Both the position numbers and the translations under genes were made by a program. A stretch of DNA of 64,000 nt from contig NC_065412.1 of NCBI RefSeq assembly GCF_024362695.1, forward strand, positions 4,091,992 through 4,155,991. The letters run 5' to 3'. The stretch comes from Pectinophora gossypiella (Eukaryota; Arthropoda; Insecta; Lepidoptera; Gelechiidae). Position 1 is the stretch's first letter. Each line of letters starts with the position of its first letter. Shown here in pieces: positions 52,979 to 63,109 of this stretch. Below the pieces are notes generated by a model. It saw nothing but the letters and a program-made list of their open reading frames with translations, ran no database searches and had not been told where the DNA came from.

Positions 52979-55900
52979 ATGAGTGCCTTATTTGGGAATC
53001 TTGGAGTTTTTGACCATAATACCCAAGATTGGGAAATATTTCACGGTCGCATGCAACAATTCTTAATATTGAATGCGGCTAATATTAAGGAGGAGAGCAA
53101 GAGTGCCTTGTTGTTGACACACTTGGGGGATGATACCTATCGCCTAGCGCGTAATTTAGTACATCCGCAGGCACTGGAAAAGGCAAGTTACACGGAGCTG
53201 GTTACTGCTCTAAACGGTCATTTCAAGGCAAAAAGAAGTACGTTCGCCGATAGGGCGAAGTTTTATGGGGCCAGAAGATCGCCGGGGGAAAGCGTAGAAG
53301 AATGGTCAGCGCGGTTACGAGGACTAGCCATTCATTGCGATTTCAGCAGTGCGCTAGAGATGTTGCTAAAAGACAAGTTCGTGCTGGGCATGAACCCGGG
53401 ACCCGAACGGGACCGGCTGTTTGAGCAAGACGCGACTACGCTCTCATTCGCGAAGGCCGTGGAGGTGGCGCAGCAGGCGGCGTGTGCGCGGCACGCCCGC
53501 GAGCAGTTACAGGTGAAGCCCGAGCCTGTGTTCCGAGTGACAACACGACCCGCGACAGGCGGCGCGCCGGCACAGGCGTCACGACACCATGATACCGCGT
53601 TACGTTGTGGAGTATGTGGAATGAAAAATCATGCTTCCGATAAGTGTAAATATAAAAACTACCGTTGCCGTATATGTGGTGTAAAGGGCCATTTATCTAA
53701 AGTTTGTAAAAATAAAAATTCGATTCGCGTTAACAACATTGATGTGACCGCTGATTCGCCGATGTCACCACAGTCGTCGCCAGTGGAAGAAGCCGAACCG
53801 CACGACTGCGTCGAGTGCCAAATGTTTAACTTAAGGTCGGTAAATCAATCCCCTATTATAGTTCCGATTACTGTTAAAAACATAGATCTTAAGATGGAAT
53901 TAGATTCGGGGTCAAGTGCTACTGTCATTTCTGATAAGTTATATAATATGTATTTTGTTAAGGAACGATTGCAAATGAGCGATTTAAAGATGTGTATGTA
54001 TACGGGTCATAAAATTATGCCGTTAGGATATTTTGAAGCAAACGTCACCTATTCAGGGTTTACAAAAACATTAAAAATATATGTTATTAAAAATGGTGGG
54101 CCGCCGTTGCTGGGGCGTGATTTTATGACCAAGTTCCAAATACAATTTTCTATTACAAATAACAATTACGTTAGCTCGGAGGTTCACATGAGAGAAGTGC
54201 AACAATTACAGGACGAATATTCGGAACTATTTATGGATGAGTTAGGTTGTTTTAATAAGTTTAAAGTTGAATTACATTTGAAGGAAGAAGCAACACCAAA
54301 ATTTTTTAAGCCGAGAACTGTCCCATTTGCTTTGAAGAAACAAGTAGAAGGGGAGATTGACCGATTAGTGGGTTTAGGAATATTGCAACCGGTTAGTTAT
54401 TCAAAGTATGCGACGCCTATTGTTCCTGTTATGAAGGAAAATGGAAAAATACGTATTGCGGGCGATTACTCAATTACGCTAAATAAAGATCTTAAAATAG
54501 ATAAATATCCACTTCCGCGCATCGAAGAGGTTTTTGCCAAAATCGGAGGGGGTGAACGTTATACAAAACTAGATCTCAGTAATGCATATAATCAGTTCCA
54601 GTTATCCGAATCATCACAGGAGTTAACCACAATTAGCACTAGCAAAGGGTTATTCAAATATACTCGGCTAGTGTATGGCCTCGCAAACGCACCTGCAATA
54701 TTCCAACGTTCAATGGAAACATTATTAATGGGGATCGAAGGAGTCAGCTGTTGGCTCGATGACGTATGCGTAACCGGTCCTAATAAACAAACTCATTTGG
54801 CGCGGCTGCGTGAAGTGTTATGTAGATTACGAGATGCGGGACTGAGACTCCAACGGCAAAAATGCGTTTTCTTCCAACCTTCCGTAACGTATTTAGGTTA
54901 CGTGATTGACAGGTTTGGTTTAAAAACATGCTCGAGTAAAATTGATGCTATAGTAAAAGCTCCGTGTCCTAGTAATGTATTAGAATTAAAAAGATTTCTT
55001 GGAGTAATAAATTACTACAGGAATTTCGTACCTAATGCATCTTCAATTTTACATCCCCTGCATGAACTATTAAAAGCGCGTGTACAGTGGCAATGGGGCG
55101 AAAGACAACAGAGTGCGTTTGATCGTATTAAAAGCGAATTGTCATCAGAGCGAGTGTTGAGTCATTTCGATCCGACCGCTCAGCTGATACTGTCGGTGGA
55201 TGCAAGCCCAACCGGTTTGGGTGCCGTGCTGTCGCAGCGCGGCCGTGATGACGTGGAGCGCCCGCTGGCGTTTGCTTCTAGATCGTTGTCCTCCAGTGAG
55301 TGCAATTACAGCCAGATACATAAAGAGGCGACCGCTATTGTATTTGGGGTGAAACATTTTCACCAGTATCTTTATGGAAGACTCGAGCCTTTTATACTGA
55401 AGACAGATCACAAACCGTTGCTGTCAATATTCGGGAAAAAGTCTGGAATATCCGTTATGGCCGCATCTAGGTTACAAAGATATGCGTTAATTTTGTCTGC
55501 ATATAACTACAATGTTCAATACATATGTAGCAAAAATAATATTGTGGCTGATTATTTTTCGCGCGCGTCCATGCCATTAAATAAACATGATAATCATTGG
55601 GAAGATGTCGATACGTCAATGTTTATTAAGTTTTTAGATGAAAGTATTGAGCCGGTATCATTTGACAACATAAAAGATGCAACGCGTCGTGATTACATCT
55701 TACAGACGGTAATTAATTACGTAAAAAACGGTTGGCCGCGTAAAATAACGTGTCCTTCTATATTGCCTTATTTCCAATGCAAAACAGATCTTGAATTAAA
55801 TAACGAATGTTTATTTAGGAGTCATAGGGTCATTATACCGGCAATATATCACGATAGAATGCTAAAAGAATTACATTCAGGGCATTTTGGAATTGTAAAG

Positions 55901-57097
55901 ACTAAACATAATGCACGGAGTCGCATGTGGTGGCCGGGCATTGATAAAGACATTGAGCGATGTGTGAGTGCGTGTGCGACGTGCAGCCACACGCGCAGCG
56001 CACCGCCGCGTGCGCCGCCCGCGCCCTGGCCGCGCCCCGCCGCCGCCTGGCAGCGGCTGCACATTGATTATATGACTATAGGTTCCAAGATATATCTCAT
56101 CGTCATTGATGCGTATAGCAAATGGGTAGAATGTTTAGTCATGAATTGCGGCACTTCGACTCGTTCATTAATAAATAAATTAAAATATTTATTCTCAAGG
56201 TACGGTGTACCGACTACTATAGTGTCAGATAATGATGTCAAAATTAATTCATGGGAATTCAAAATTTTTTGCAAATTTAACGGGATTCAATATGTAACTT
56301 CTCCAATATACCATCCTAGTAGTAACGGACAAGCTGAGAATTCAGTCAAAACTTGTAAAAAGATGTTAAAATGTATTTTTAAAGAGGAAACACCTGTAAA
56401 TGAAATAGAAAACAAATTATACAAGTTTTTATTCGATTATCGAAATACAGTCCATTGTACGACGGGGGTTACACCCGCAAAACTAATGTTGGGCAGAGAC
56501 TTGCGTTCTAGGTTGGATTTAATTTTACCATGTAAAAATGATAGTTTAACTAATGACAGATTAAGGGATGCGACAACATTAAAACCAAGTAGACAGTTTG
56601 ATGTAGGAAGTTTTGTATGGCTAAAATGGTATATTGGAAGAAAAGAAATGTGGACTCATGGAACTATTACAGCAAAGTTAGGCAACAGATTATTTGAAAT
56701 TTATGTAAATGATTACGGGGTAGCTTGTAAGAGGCACGTTGATCAAATTTTAAAATATACTGGTGTACCCCTGACGGGGGAACGAACACTATCAAATGAG
56801 GATAGTCATTCTGCGCCATTGTCAGAGCCAGCGACGTCCTCTGCGACATCACCAGCCTCACAAAACTTCGGAGTGTCAGTGGATACACCCAGTAATATTC
56901 AAGAGACTGATGTGTGGGAGGAGGCGGTGGATGTTGTCGGGGACGAAGTGCAGGCTGAGGCGGAGAGCACGCCTATGGCTCTCCAAACTGAGCCAACGGA
57001 GGCCGTCGGCGATCAGGTTGTTGAAACGCCACCGGCACCTGTTCACCGCCATCTAAGACCTCGTAATAAGGAATTGGATTTTAAAAAGTTTTTCTAA
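52979..57097 (+). CDS. Ty3/gypsy Gag-Pol polyprotein, intact
   Basis: 1372 residues in one frame. Gag region 1-190 with EWSARLRGLA near residue 110; two CCHC knuckles at 210-223 and 230-243; aspartic protease with DSGSS from 309; reverse transcriptase with KLDLSNAYNQF and the catalytic WLDD at 592-595 (Trp where Tyr or Phe is usual). Next are RNase H with D741 (SVDASPTGLG), integrase HHCC zinc domain from H966, integrase core D1030, D1084 and E1120 (exact D-X35-E), then an acidic low-complexity C-terminus ending HRHLRPRNKELDFKKFF. Gag and Pol are not separated by a frameshift. The ATG at 52979 is 37 bases after the LTR. Everything needed for transposition appears present. Confidence 0.95.
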   Translation: MSALFGNLGVFDHNTQDWEIFHGRMQQFLILNAANIKEESKSALLLTHLGDDTYRLARNLVHPQALEKASYTELVTALNGHFKAKRSTFADRAKFYGARRSPGESVEEWSARLRGLAIHCDFSSALEMLLKDKFVLGMNPGPERDRLFEQDATTLSFAKAVEVAQQAACARHAREQLQVKPEPVFRVTTRPATGGAPAQASRHHDTALRCGVCGMKNHASDKCKYKNYRCRICGVKGHLSKVCKNKNSIRVNNIDVTADSPMSPQSSPVEEAEPHDCVECQMFNLRSVNQSPIIVPITVKNIDLKMELDSGSSATVISDKLYNMYFVKERLQMSDLKMCMYTGHKIMPLGYFEANVTYSGFTKTLKIYVIKNGGPPLLGRDFMTKFQIQFSITNNNYVSSEVHMREVQQLQDEYSELFMDELGCFNKFKVELHLKEEATPKFFKPRTVPFALKKQVEGEIDRLVGLGILQPVSYSKYATPIVPVMKENGKIRIAGDYSITLNKDLKIDKYPLPRIEEVFAKIGGGERYTKLDLSNAYNQFQLSESSQELTTISTSKGLFKYTRLVYGLANAPAIFQRSMETLLMGIEGVSCWLDDVCVTGPNKQTHLARLREVLCRLRDAGLRLQRQKCVFFQPSVTYLGYVIDRFGLKTCSSKIDAIVKAPCPSNVLELKRFLGVINYYRNFVPNASSILHPLHELLKARVQWQWGERQQSAFDRIKSELSSERVLSHFDPTAQLILSVDASPTGLGAVLSQRGRDDVERPLAFASRSLSSSECNYSQIHKEATAIVFGVKHFHQYLYGRLEPFILKTDHKPLLSIFGKKSGISVMAASRLQRYALILSAYNYNVQYICSKNNIVADYFSRASMPLNKHDNHWEDVDTSMFIKFLDESIEPVSFDNIKDATRRDYILQTVINYVKNGWPRKITCPSILPYFQCKTDLELNNECLFRSHRVIIPAIYHDRMLKELHSGHFGIVKTKHNARSRMWWPGIDKDIERCVSACATCSHTRSAPPRAPPAPWPRPAAAWQRLHIDYMTIGSKIYLIVIDAYSKWVECLVMNCGTSTRSLINKLKYLFSRYGVPTTIVSDNDVKINSWEFKIFCKFNGIQYVTSPIYHPSSNGQAENSVKTCKKMLKCIFKEETPVNEIENKLYKFLFDYRNTVHCTTGVTPAKLMLGRDLRSRLDLILPCKNDSLTNDRLRDATTLKPSRQFDVGSFVWLKWYIGRKEMWTHGTITAKLGNRLFEIYVNDYGVACKRHVDQILKYTGVPLTGERTLSNEDSHSAPLSEPATSSATSPASQNFGVSVDTPSNIQETDVWEEAVDVVGDEVQAEAESTPMALQTEPTEAVGDQVVETPPAPVHRHLRPRNKELDFKKFF

Positions 57098-57145
57098 CTT
57101 ATATTGTTTTTTCTATTTTAGGCTTGAAAATTAAAAGGGGAGGAT

Positions 57146-57265
57146 TGGTGTATAAGTACGTAACCTGTTGTGAATTGTATCGAGTCATGTCGATTGTACC
57201 TACAGCGATCAGTAATAAACCAGTTCCTACTGTGAATAGACGTTTTACTTGCTCTAAACATATCA
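57146..57265 (+). repeat. Gypsy 3' LTR
   Basis: Same 120 bp as 52822-52941 with no difference found by eye; preceded by the purine tract at 57133-57144. Confidence 0.9.
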
Positions 57266-57487
57266 GAGATCATCTACCTGAGAGCGAGCCAACTTCGAGG
57301 CTCTCCATATTCTCGGGACTACTTCACTTCCGACGCGACAATCTGCTACTACCACAAGAAATTCGGAGCAGAGGCTCGCAAATGCCACCCTCCATGCACA
57401 TGGGAGCTTGAAGAAGGAGTAGAGGGACGCCGCCCGCACAACAGAAGAAGGAGTATGTCGACGTAGACTCCAGCGCCGTCAACATAC

Positions 57488-57498
57488 GGCGGGAGGAA
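57488..57498 (+). promoter_or_regulatory. BEL polypurine tract
   Basis: ggcgggaggaa immediately before the 3' LTR, the expected plus-strand primer position. Confidence 0.6.
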
Positions 57499-57932
57499 TG
57501 TGCCGGACGACGCCCAGAACGATCTCATAGTTTAACAAATTATTGTAAATAACTTAGATTTTGAAATAAAGATATAGATAGTTAAATAAGTATAGTTAAG
57601 AAAATATTGTGATAACGATTGTATGTGACATTATTATTTTTGTTCCAATAAATTACACTCACCTCATTCGCGGCGCCGTCTCGTCTTAATGCGCGCAAGG
57701 CCCACTAGTTGCGAACCGTAAAATCGTATATGACTAGGGCGAGACGGCGTCGAAAACACACACAATTCGCACACCTCGCAACTCGAGGTTTATTTTTAGG
57801 AAGGTCGCAATAGGACCTTACACAACATAGCTTAGGTACAGACACAACTGTACAGAAATGAATCTTAAATAGTTGTTTTTATTTAGAACCAGCATCCCAT
57901 AGAACATAGCGTGCGGTTTACAGTCCCGTACA
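57499..57932 (+). repeat. BEL 3' LTR
   Basis: Copy of 43838-44271, identical by eye, followed by the target duplication atatt. Confidence 0.95.
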
Positions 57933-57937
57933 ATATT

Positions 57938-58376
57938 CATTAGAGGAATTGAATCCAACCTACGTCTTCTACAAGTCTTTTGATGACTTTTACCTCCACC
58001 CACTTTGACTAGAAACGTCTACCGAGTATATCACCGGTCATCAGTTAATCCGTCTGCCGTCGTCTCTATATCACCATCCGCCACTTCTACAAGGGCCAAT
58101 CTCCATAGTAAGAGATACAATTGTCTAGTAATAAAATTTCATACAATTGTCTGTCGTGTCAGGATATTGACGATTCTACGAATGGAGACGATCGTCCGTA
58201 GGGCCATAGACGATCGAATTAGGCTCAATTAAACTAGCACGCGAACAGTGGTAATCTCCCCAGTGGGACAAATAATATGGCGCTTTTGTGTTAATATACT
58301 TATAGTATAATAGTATATATTATAGGGCTTCTCTCGAGAATTAACTGTAATCGAATACCAATCTTTGCCTATGTTT
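57938..58376. other. Right flank of BEL, no gene seen
   Basis: Moderately GC-rich single-copy-looking sequence; the 75-codon frame at 58005-58232 has no recognisable motif. Confidence 0.4.
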
Positions 58377-58500
58377 ACCACGGCATAAGACCACGGCTAT
58401 CTCCTAAATACTACTATTCGGAAGAATTTCTGAGAAATATACCAATTTTCCGGTTTCATACTTTTTGAGCTTATTTTTTTCGTAGTCGGGTTTTAGTTTT
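58377..58500 (+). repeat. Interspersed repeat R-A, copy 2
   Basis: Matches 536-655 in the same orientation (accacggcata, gaccacggctatct, tttcatacttttt, cgtagtcggg). Confidence 0.6.
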
Positions 58501-60860
58501 ATTATTATTTATATTATTTTAGAGTTCTATTTATTAGGATAACGTGCTTCCGATACGCAAGATTTGGCGATAAAACCTACCCGGAACATGTCTGAGCAGT
58601 CATGTTATAAATTCAACGTAATTATCGAGTAAATACAAGAAAACCCGCAAGTAAAACCTAGCAATTTGTATATATTTGAAATGTGCAAATTCAGCCCATT
58701 TATTGGATATCCAATACACTACCATACAAAAAAAATATTTTTTCGTGTTCACTTCATGTCCGCTAGAGAGCGCCACATTGAATTTAGCGTGACGTCACAT
58801 AGCTTATAACCACCGCACAATTAAGACGCTTCTAGTGACACCTCATTTGTTAAATTCTGACTAATAGTTTAGAAGTTATGTTGGAACAGACGTGCTTACA
58901 TACATGTTTTTTGATTCGCCGCAGTTGAGTAAAAAGTGGCGACATGTTGAAGTGAGAAAGTAATGTGTTAGATCGAAGTGGGTGGTGCCTATCCCAACGG
59001 AAAATAGGTGTTATCTTACATAGGTATGTACGTATTATGTGTATCACTCCCTTGTTATCGTTTCTCGAGGACGGTTTATTTTGTTTACCACTTACATGAT
59101 TCATCCATCAAGCTATTCATAAGCGTCTATTGTTTTCCATAAAGGTAACCCTTTATCATAATGTATTTTATTATGTCCTGATGTAATCCGTTAATGGAAT
59201 AATCGTAATATGTAAACGACATTCTATAGGTATACTGGTGCAAATTCACGCCCATACACCCTACTTAACAGCCCGAAGAAGAATTAGAGGTATAGTGTGC
59301 TAACCACAGGCTTAATAAAGAATAACTGCTCGGACTATCTGTCACCTTCGTATACGGTAAGAATAGGATTTTAGTATGGAGTGTCTGGGAACAAACAAAT
59401 CATACATACATTCATAATTAACTCCCTGTAATGGGATAGCTTCCGTGCTTCGGAACACGTTAAGCCGTTAGTCCCGGTTACTACTTACTGACGTAAGTAA
59501 GTATGAAGTCGTTGCACAAGACATTTCAGGGGCATTTGGTGGCTCAATAAAAATAACAATAATAACCTCACAACTCACACAATAAAAAGAAGATGGGGTA
59601 GGCAGGATCGCCAGTAATCAGAGGATAACCTGCAACTACTTATCCGAAATTATTTTAGTTTTGTTTTGCTAATATCCAAACTTCATCTGTTAATGATGAA
59701 CCGCAATATGGCAGATATTCAGCACATCATCCATATTAAAATGACCAGTCCCTTTGTTAGCTTTTAACTAAAAATACGTACATAATTATTATGTTTTTTA
59801 TTTTTATAGAAACATTAAAACTAAAAATGTATTTATTTTAATTTTAACACTAGTTTTTAGTAAAAATACAAGTATGATGATAGAGAGACATACATGTAAA
59901 TAAGGTCCACACGAACTCGCCGTCAACAAAGACACCACGTATTTTGCAGCTAAGCAGCATTTTAGCCGATCTAGTTTTATGTCTACATCGTGGGAAGCAA
60001 TACGATCTGAAAACAAATCTAGACCCGACACCGGACAGTGCAGTAGTACTGTAAATTAGGTTTTATAGGCACTAATGTATAAACTACGTGCTTGCTTCCT
60101 AACCCGGATGGTGGCCAGACTATTTATATTGTAGATATTTGCATACATAAGCGTTCATTATTACCTTATGAGATCATTATAGGTATCTTACGACTATATT
60201 ATTAAGAACAATTGATGTACGTATAGATAACAAGGAAATAGAGTTCTGTATATCTGAATGTACGTATAACATGATCGTAAAGATATTAATAAGGTTATAA
60301 GTGCATTGTTTTGAATAATATGAAAAATATTTAAAGACAACAATTTACCATCGCACATTTTGGAAAATACTTTTCAGTATTTTTGTTGTAAGATATTTTC
60401 TTTCAAATGATAATGAGAACAGAAGGATGTTGTTTACATTTCATGCCAAAAGTTTTTATTTGTTTTGTTTTCTCTTGCCGTGTGAGACAGACGATGGTCT
60501 TTTGTTTACATTTAAATGTCTGAAGGAATTGAGTTTTCCCCTTTTTCAACACCAACCGAGGGATAAAGAACTTACTTTGTGTCCTTTTTGAATGAAACCG
60601 ATTAATAAAACATGAACCTTTAGATTAGAAAGCGAAAATTCTCCCAGCTCTTAACTTACTGTGACAAATTTCTCGTTTACTTATCTCAAATACAATTTTA
60701 TAACCTAAACCTGACATGACAGGCTCTAAGTAATGGATATTTTAAGTTCATAAATTTTCTTCTAAAACAATCTAAAGGTGAAGTACTTATTACGTTAAGT
60801 GACACTTATCAAACTAAATCCATCAAATCCAGGATGTTTTAAAGAAAGATCAGTGCCATG
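58501..60860. other. AT-rich DNA with small repeat remnants
   Basis: No gene seen. 58988-59011 (gcctatcccaacggaaaata) resembles an RTE 3' end. 59442-59480 (tccgtgcttcgg and cacgttaagccgttag) is a fragment of the domain shared by SINEs S2 and S4. 59568-59590 (cctcacaactcacac) resembles the tail of the 3186 SINE. Confidence 0.45.
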
Positions 60861-61083
60861 TTTATTAAAACTTACAAGTCCACACCTTCACAGGCTACAA
60901 GTTACTCACAAGTACTTGTAAATTACGTTTATCAAAAAAGTAGAGGGACTGTAAAATATACTTGTGCAATAAATATAGGCACCTGTATATTTGCTTGTGT
61001 AGTTATGATAAACACATTCTTGTAATAATGAAAATTTTTATAAGAAAATTTCTTGTAATACAGGGCTTGTAAGTTTTGATAAA
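60861..61083. mobile_element. Small MITE with 21-bp terminal inverted repeats
   Basis: Left end tttattaaaacttacaagtc (60861-) and right end gggcttgtaagttttgataa (-61083) are inverted copies with two or three mismatches. The interior repeats related motifs (acttgtaaattacgtttatc). It is non-coding. Confidence 0.6.
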
Positions 61084-61155
61084 TAGGGCTCAAGTCAAAG
61101 AATATTCGAAACCTGCATGATGACTTTGATGAGAGTGAAAGAAGCAAAAGTGATG

Positions 61156-61262
61156 TATCAGGGGTCTCTGCCTACTCCAACGGAAAATAGGCGTGATATA
61201 TATATATATCAATATTCCGTCTATTTTCCGTATATATAATATATATAAGTATATATATATAT
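61156..61262 (+). repeat. RTE 3' remnant followed by TA microsatellite
   Basis: tctctgcctactccaacgga and aaaataggcgtga match the ending of the RTE at 873-2350. It is followed by alternating ta/at runs at 61196-61210 and 61232-61262 that flank a short inverted segment. Confidence 0.6.
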
Positions 61263-62331
61263 CGTCACTGGAAAGGCAAAATTACGTAAGCGCCAAAAGG
61301 CCATTTCGAGAAAAAGCCGTTTAAAGTTTCATTTTTTCGTTTTTTTATCATAACTTTTTACCCAATTATCCAATTTAGATGATGTCAAGGTAAGGTTACA
61401 TTGTTTTTTAATTGTCTATGTCCAGCAATACATATCATAACAGTTGGATTGCTATTTTAGGATATAGTGGCGCTTACGTAAAAATGACTTCAGTTTACAG
61501 TAAAGCAAATTTACTTAACCGCCATCTGGTTAAAATATTATTTGGAAGCAAAATTACTTACAGCTCTTAAGACAATGCATACGAGAACGACAATATTTCT
61601 TTAAATATAATAATACTGTAATGTTAGCGGAGTAAAAGTTACTGTATCGACTTTTACACATCTGCTTTCATTATTGTGAAAATTGCCTAAAAAGTGATCG
61701 ATTGATTATGTCAGTACACCAAAGATTCTTTAAAGTAAGTTTTTGTAATATCTTACATGGGTAAAAAGACGTAAGGGACAAATAATTATTCTTAATACCT
61801 CCTTAAATTACTTATTACTTCAATTGATTTATAAAAATTGCTTTTAAAATACTGAAGTGCCAGAAATAAAGTTTCATACAATATAAATAATAGCGTACAA
61901 CCCGTTATCTGTTTGTAAAAGTTTCTTTTTAACACTTTCAAAGACAGAACGTATACGGACGTTCCGATTCCAAGGTGTCATACTACCTATTATGAACCAC
62001 CAATGACCCATGGTCTCTGTCCGTGAAAGGGTTAAACGGTTTTATTTAGCTAAACCCGTACGGTATATTTGTATCAAAATTAGATATTGCAATTTAGGTA
62101 AGTACCTTCCTGTTGTCAGATTGATCTGAAATTTGGTATGCACCTTTAATTCCGATGTCAATACAATATAATAAAATCAATAACATTATAAACCTAAGAT
62201 GGCAGCCGGTACATAATGGGACATATTTTTCCAAACCCCCTCAATATGGGTATCAAATGAAATAGCTACACAAGTAGAATACTGTGATTATGTCAAAATT
62301 TAAAATCCAAGATGGACGATATTAGAAAATG
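61263..62331. other. AT-rich DNA, no gene seen
   Basis: Contains ttacgtaagcgcc at 61282-61294 and its inverse ggcgcttacgtaa at 61469-61481. About 62100-62330 has the feel of a repeat (aagatggc and aagatggac motifs) but I cannot name it. Confidence 0.4.
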
Positions 62332-63100
62332 ACTGAAAGAAGGATGTTGCCCTTAATTTTGTCATTGGCATCCACCGTCCATAATATGCAGGGCAGCACA
62401 GTGGATCGCTGGGTAATGATGCCGCCGACGAACTGGCAAGAAGAGGATCAGACACCAGGGTATATGGACCCGAACTAATCCTGCCGATACCTTTCAGTCA
62501 GTTACGCTCGTGGGTACGGGACCATACCCAGCAACTACACAACGACAGATGGGCACAGCTGCCCACATGCAGACAGTCGAAGGATATCATGCCTATGATA
62601 TCCAATTCACTCGCCGACTGCTTCGCTTAAACCGCAATGACCTCCGAATAGTAGTGGGCAGTATAACGGGTCACTGCCCACTCAACAAGCACCTATTTAA
62701 CTTAGGGATAACGGACAGCCCACTTTGCAGAGGCTGTCTGGACGCAGAAGAAACTGCCCCCCCATGTAATCCTGGAATGCACGGGAGTGTCAGCACAACG
62801 GGTAAAATCCTCAAAGGAATGGGGTCGCTCCGCGAAGCCTGTGAAATCCCCAGGAGGCTTCTGAGCTTCTGGAAGGAGATAGGTTGGCTTACGTAGTCAA
62901 CAATTACACGCATAATGTGCCACCTTAGAGTCTAAATGCGAAAAACAGAGCCCACTAACATAACATAACATATACAGGGCAGCACAGTCGACCATGCAGT
63001 AGTATATTTGGGCTCAAAATTGTTTGAATTAGGACAAGCATACGTGGCTCTAAGTCGAGTCAAGTCTCTGGAAGGGTTAAGTATTTTTAATTCCTCAATA
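62332..63100 (+). pseudogene. Helitron/PIF1-type helicase C-terminus, split by a LINE
   Basis: Before the insertion the frame reads RRMLPLILSLASTVHNMQGS. After it, counting the 14-bp duplication once, the frame continues with VDHAVVYLGSKLF and GQAYVALSRVKSLEGLSIF. These are the last helicase motifs of the PIF1 family as used by Helitrons (TVHKxQG and AYVALSRV); the usual Lys is Asn here. No Rep domain or Helitron terminus is seen, so this is a fragment of a rolling-circle transposon. Confidence 0.75.
62403..62974 (+). mobile_element. 5'-truncated LINE (RNase H end of ORF2) inside the Helitron
   Basis: It is bounded by a perfect 14-bp target duplication, cagggcagcacagt, at 62389-62402 and 62975-62988. 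It encodes the end of ORF2 in broken frames: GNDAADELARRGSDTRV (RNase H C-terminus), then TGHCPLNKHLFNLGITDSPL, CRGCLDAEETAP, and SLREACEIPRRLLSFWKEIG before a stop at 62894-62896. It has at least three frame breaks and ends with a (aacat)n tail. The RNase H plus zinc-knuckle-like ending suggests a jockey/R1/I-type LINE. Confidence 0.75.
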
Positions 63101-63109
63101 ATTTCTAAT

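Larger units (their letters stand above)
52822..57265 (+). mobile_element. Complete Ty3/gypsy retrotransposon nested in BEL
   Basis: 4444 bp with 120-bp LTRs at 52822-52941 and 57146-57265 (tggtgtataa ... catatca) that I read as identical. A perfect 5-bp target duplication gagat is at 52817-52821 and 57266-57270. It has a single gag-pol frame and a purine tract aaaaggggagga at 57133-57144. Very short LTRs, small size and the K02A2.6-like protein style suggest the mag-like lineage (inference). It is certainly younger than the BEL insertion that contains it. Confidence 0.95.
52583..57466 (+). pseudogene. Small BEL 3' ORF with CHCC box, interrupted by gypsy
   Basis: The ATG at 52583 opens a frame that continues to 52821, is cut by the Ty3/gypsy insertion, and resumes in frame at 57271 to the stop at 57464-57466. 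That is 144 codons if the insertion and one copy of its gagat duplication are ignored. The first part is helical and charged (coiled-coil-like, near residues 10-40 and 65-80), with a Pro/Arg segment between. The second part has C-X2-H-X9-C-X3-C (residues CYYH ... CHPPC). This resembles the CHCC box at the end of Gag in the CsRn1 clade of Ty3/gypsy elements; that link is my inference. BEL elements normally have no such ORF. It has no signal peptide or membrane span, so it is not an env gene. Confidence 0.6.
43838..57932 (+). mobile_element. Complete BEL/Pao LTR retrotransposon (with nested elements)
   Basis: The 434-bp LTRs at 43838-44271 and 57499-57932 start tgtgccgg and end gtaca; reading them side by side I find no difference. 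A perfect 5-bp target duplication, atatt, is at 43833-43837 and 57933-57937. The order inside is tRNA-Tyr-type primer site, stem-loop leader, gag-pol ORF (44464-50142), a jockey-like ORF1 segment (about 50141-52569), a small CHCC ORF interrupted by a Ty3/gypsy element (52822-57265), a purine tract (57488-57498), and the 3' LTR. Without the gypsy insertion and its duplicated 5 bp it is about 9.6 kb, long for BEL/Pao because of the extra 3' cargo. Identical LTRs indicate recent transposition. Confidence 0.95.

Noticed and set aside
52583..57466. env-like gene in the BEL element
   Set aside because: The small 3' ORF has no signal peptide, membrane span or glycoprotein features; the CHCC box suggests nucleic-acid binding.
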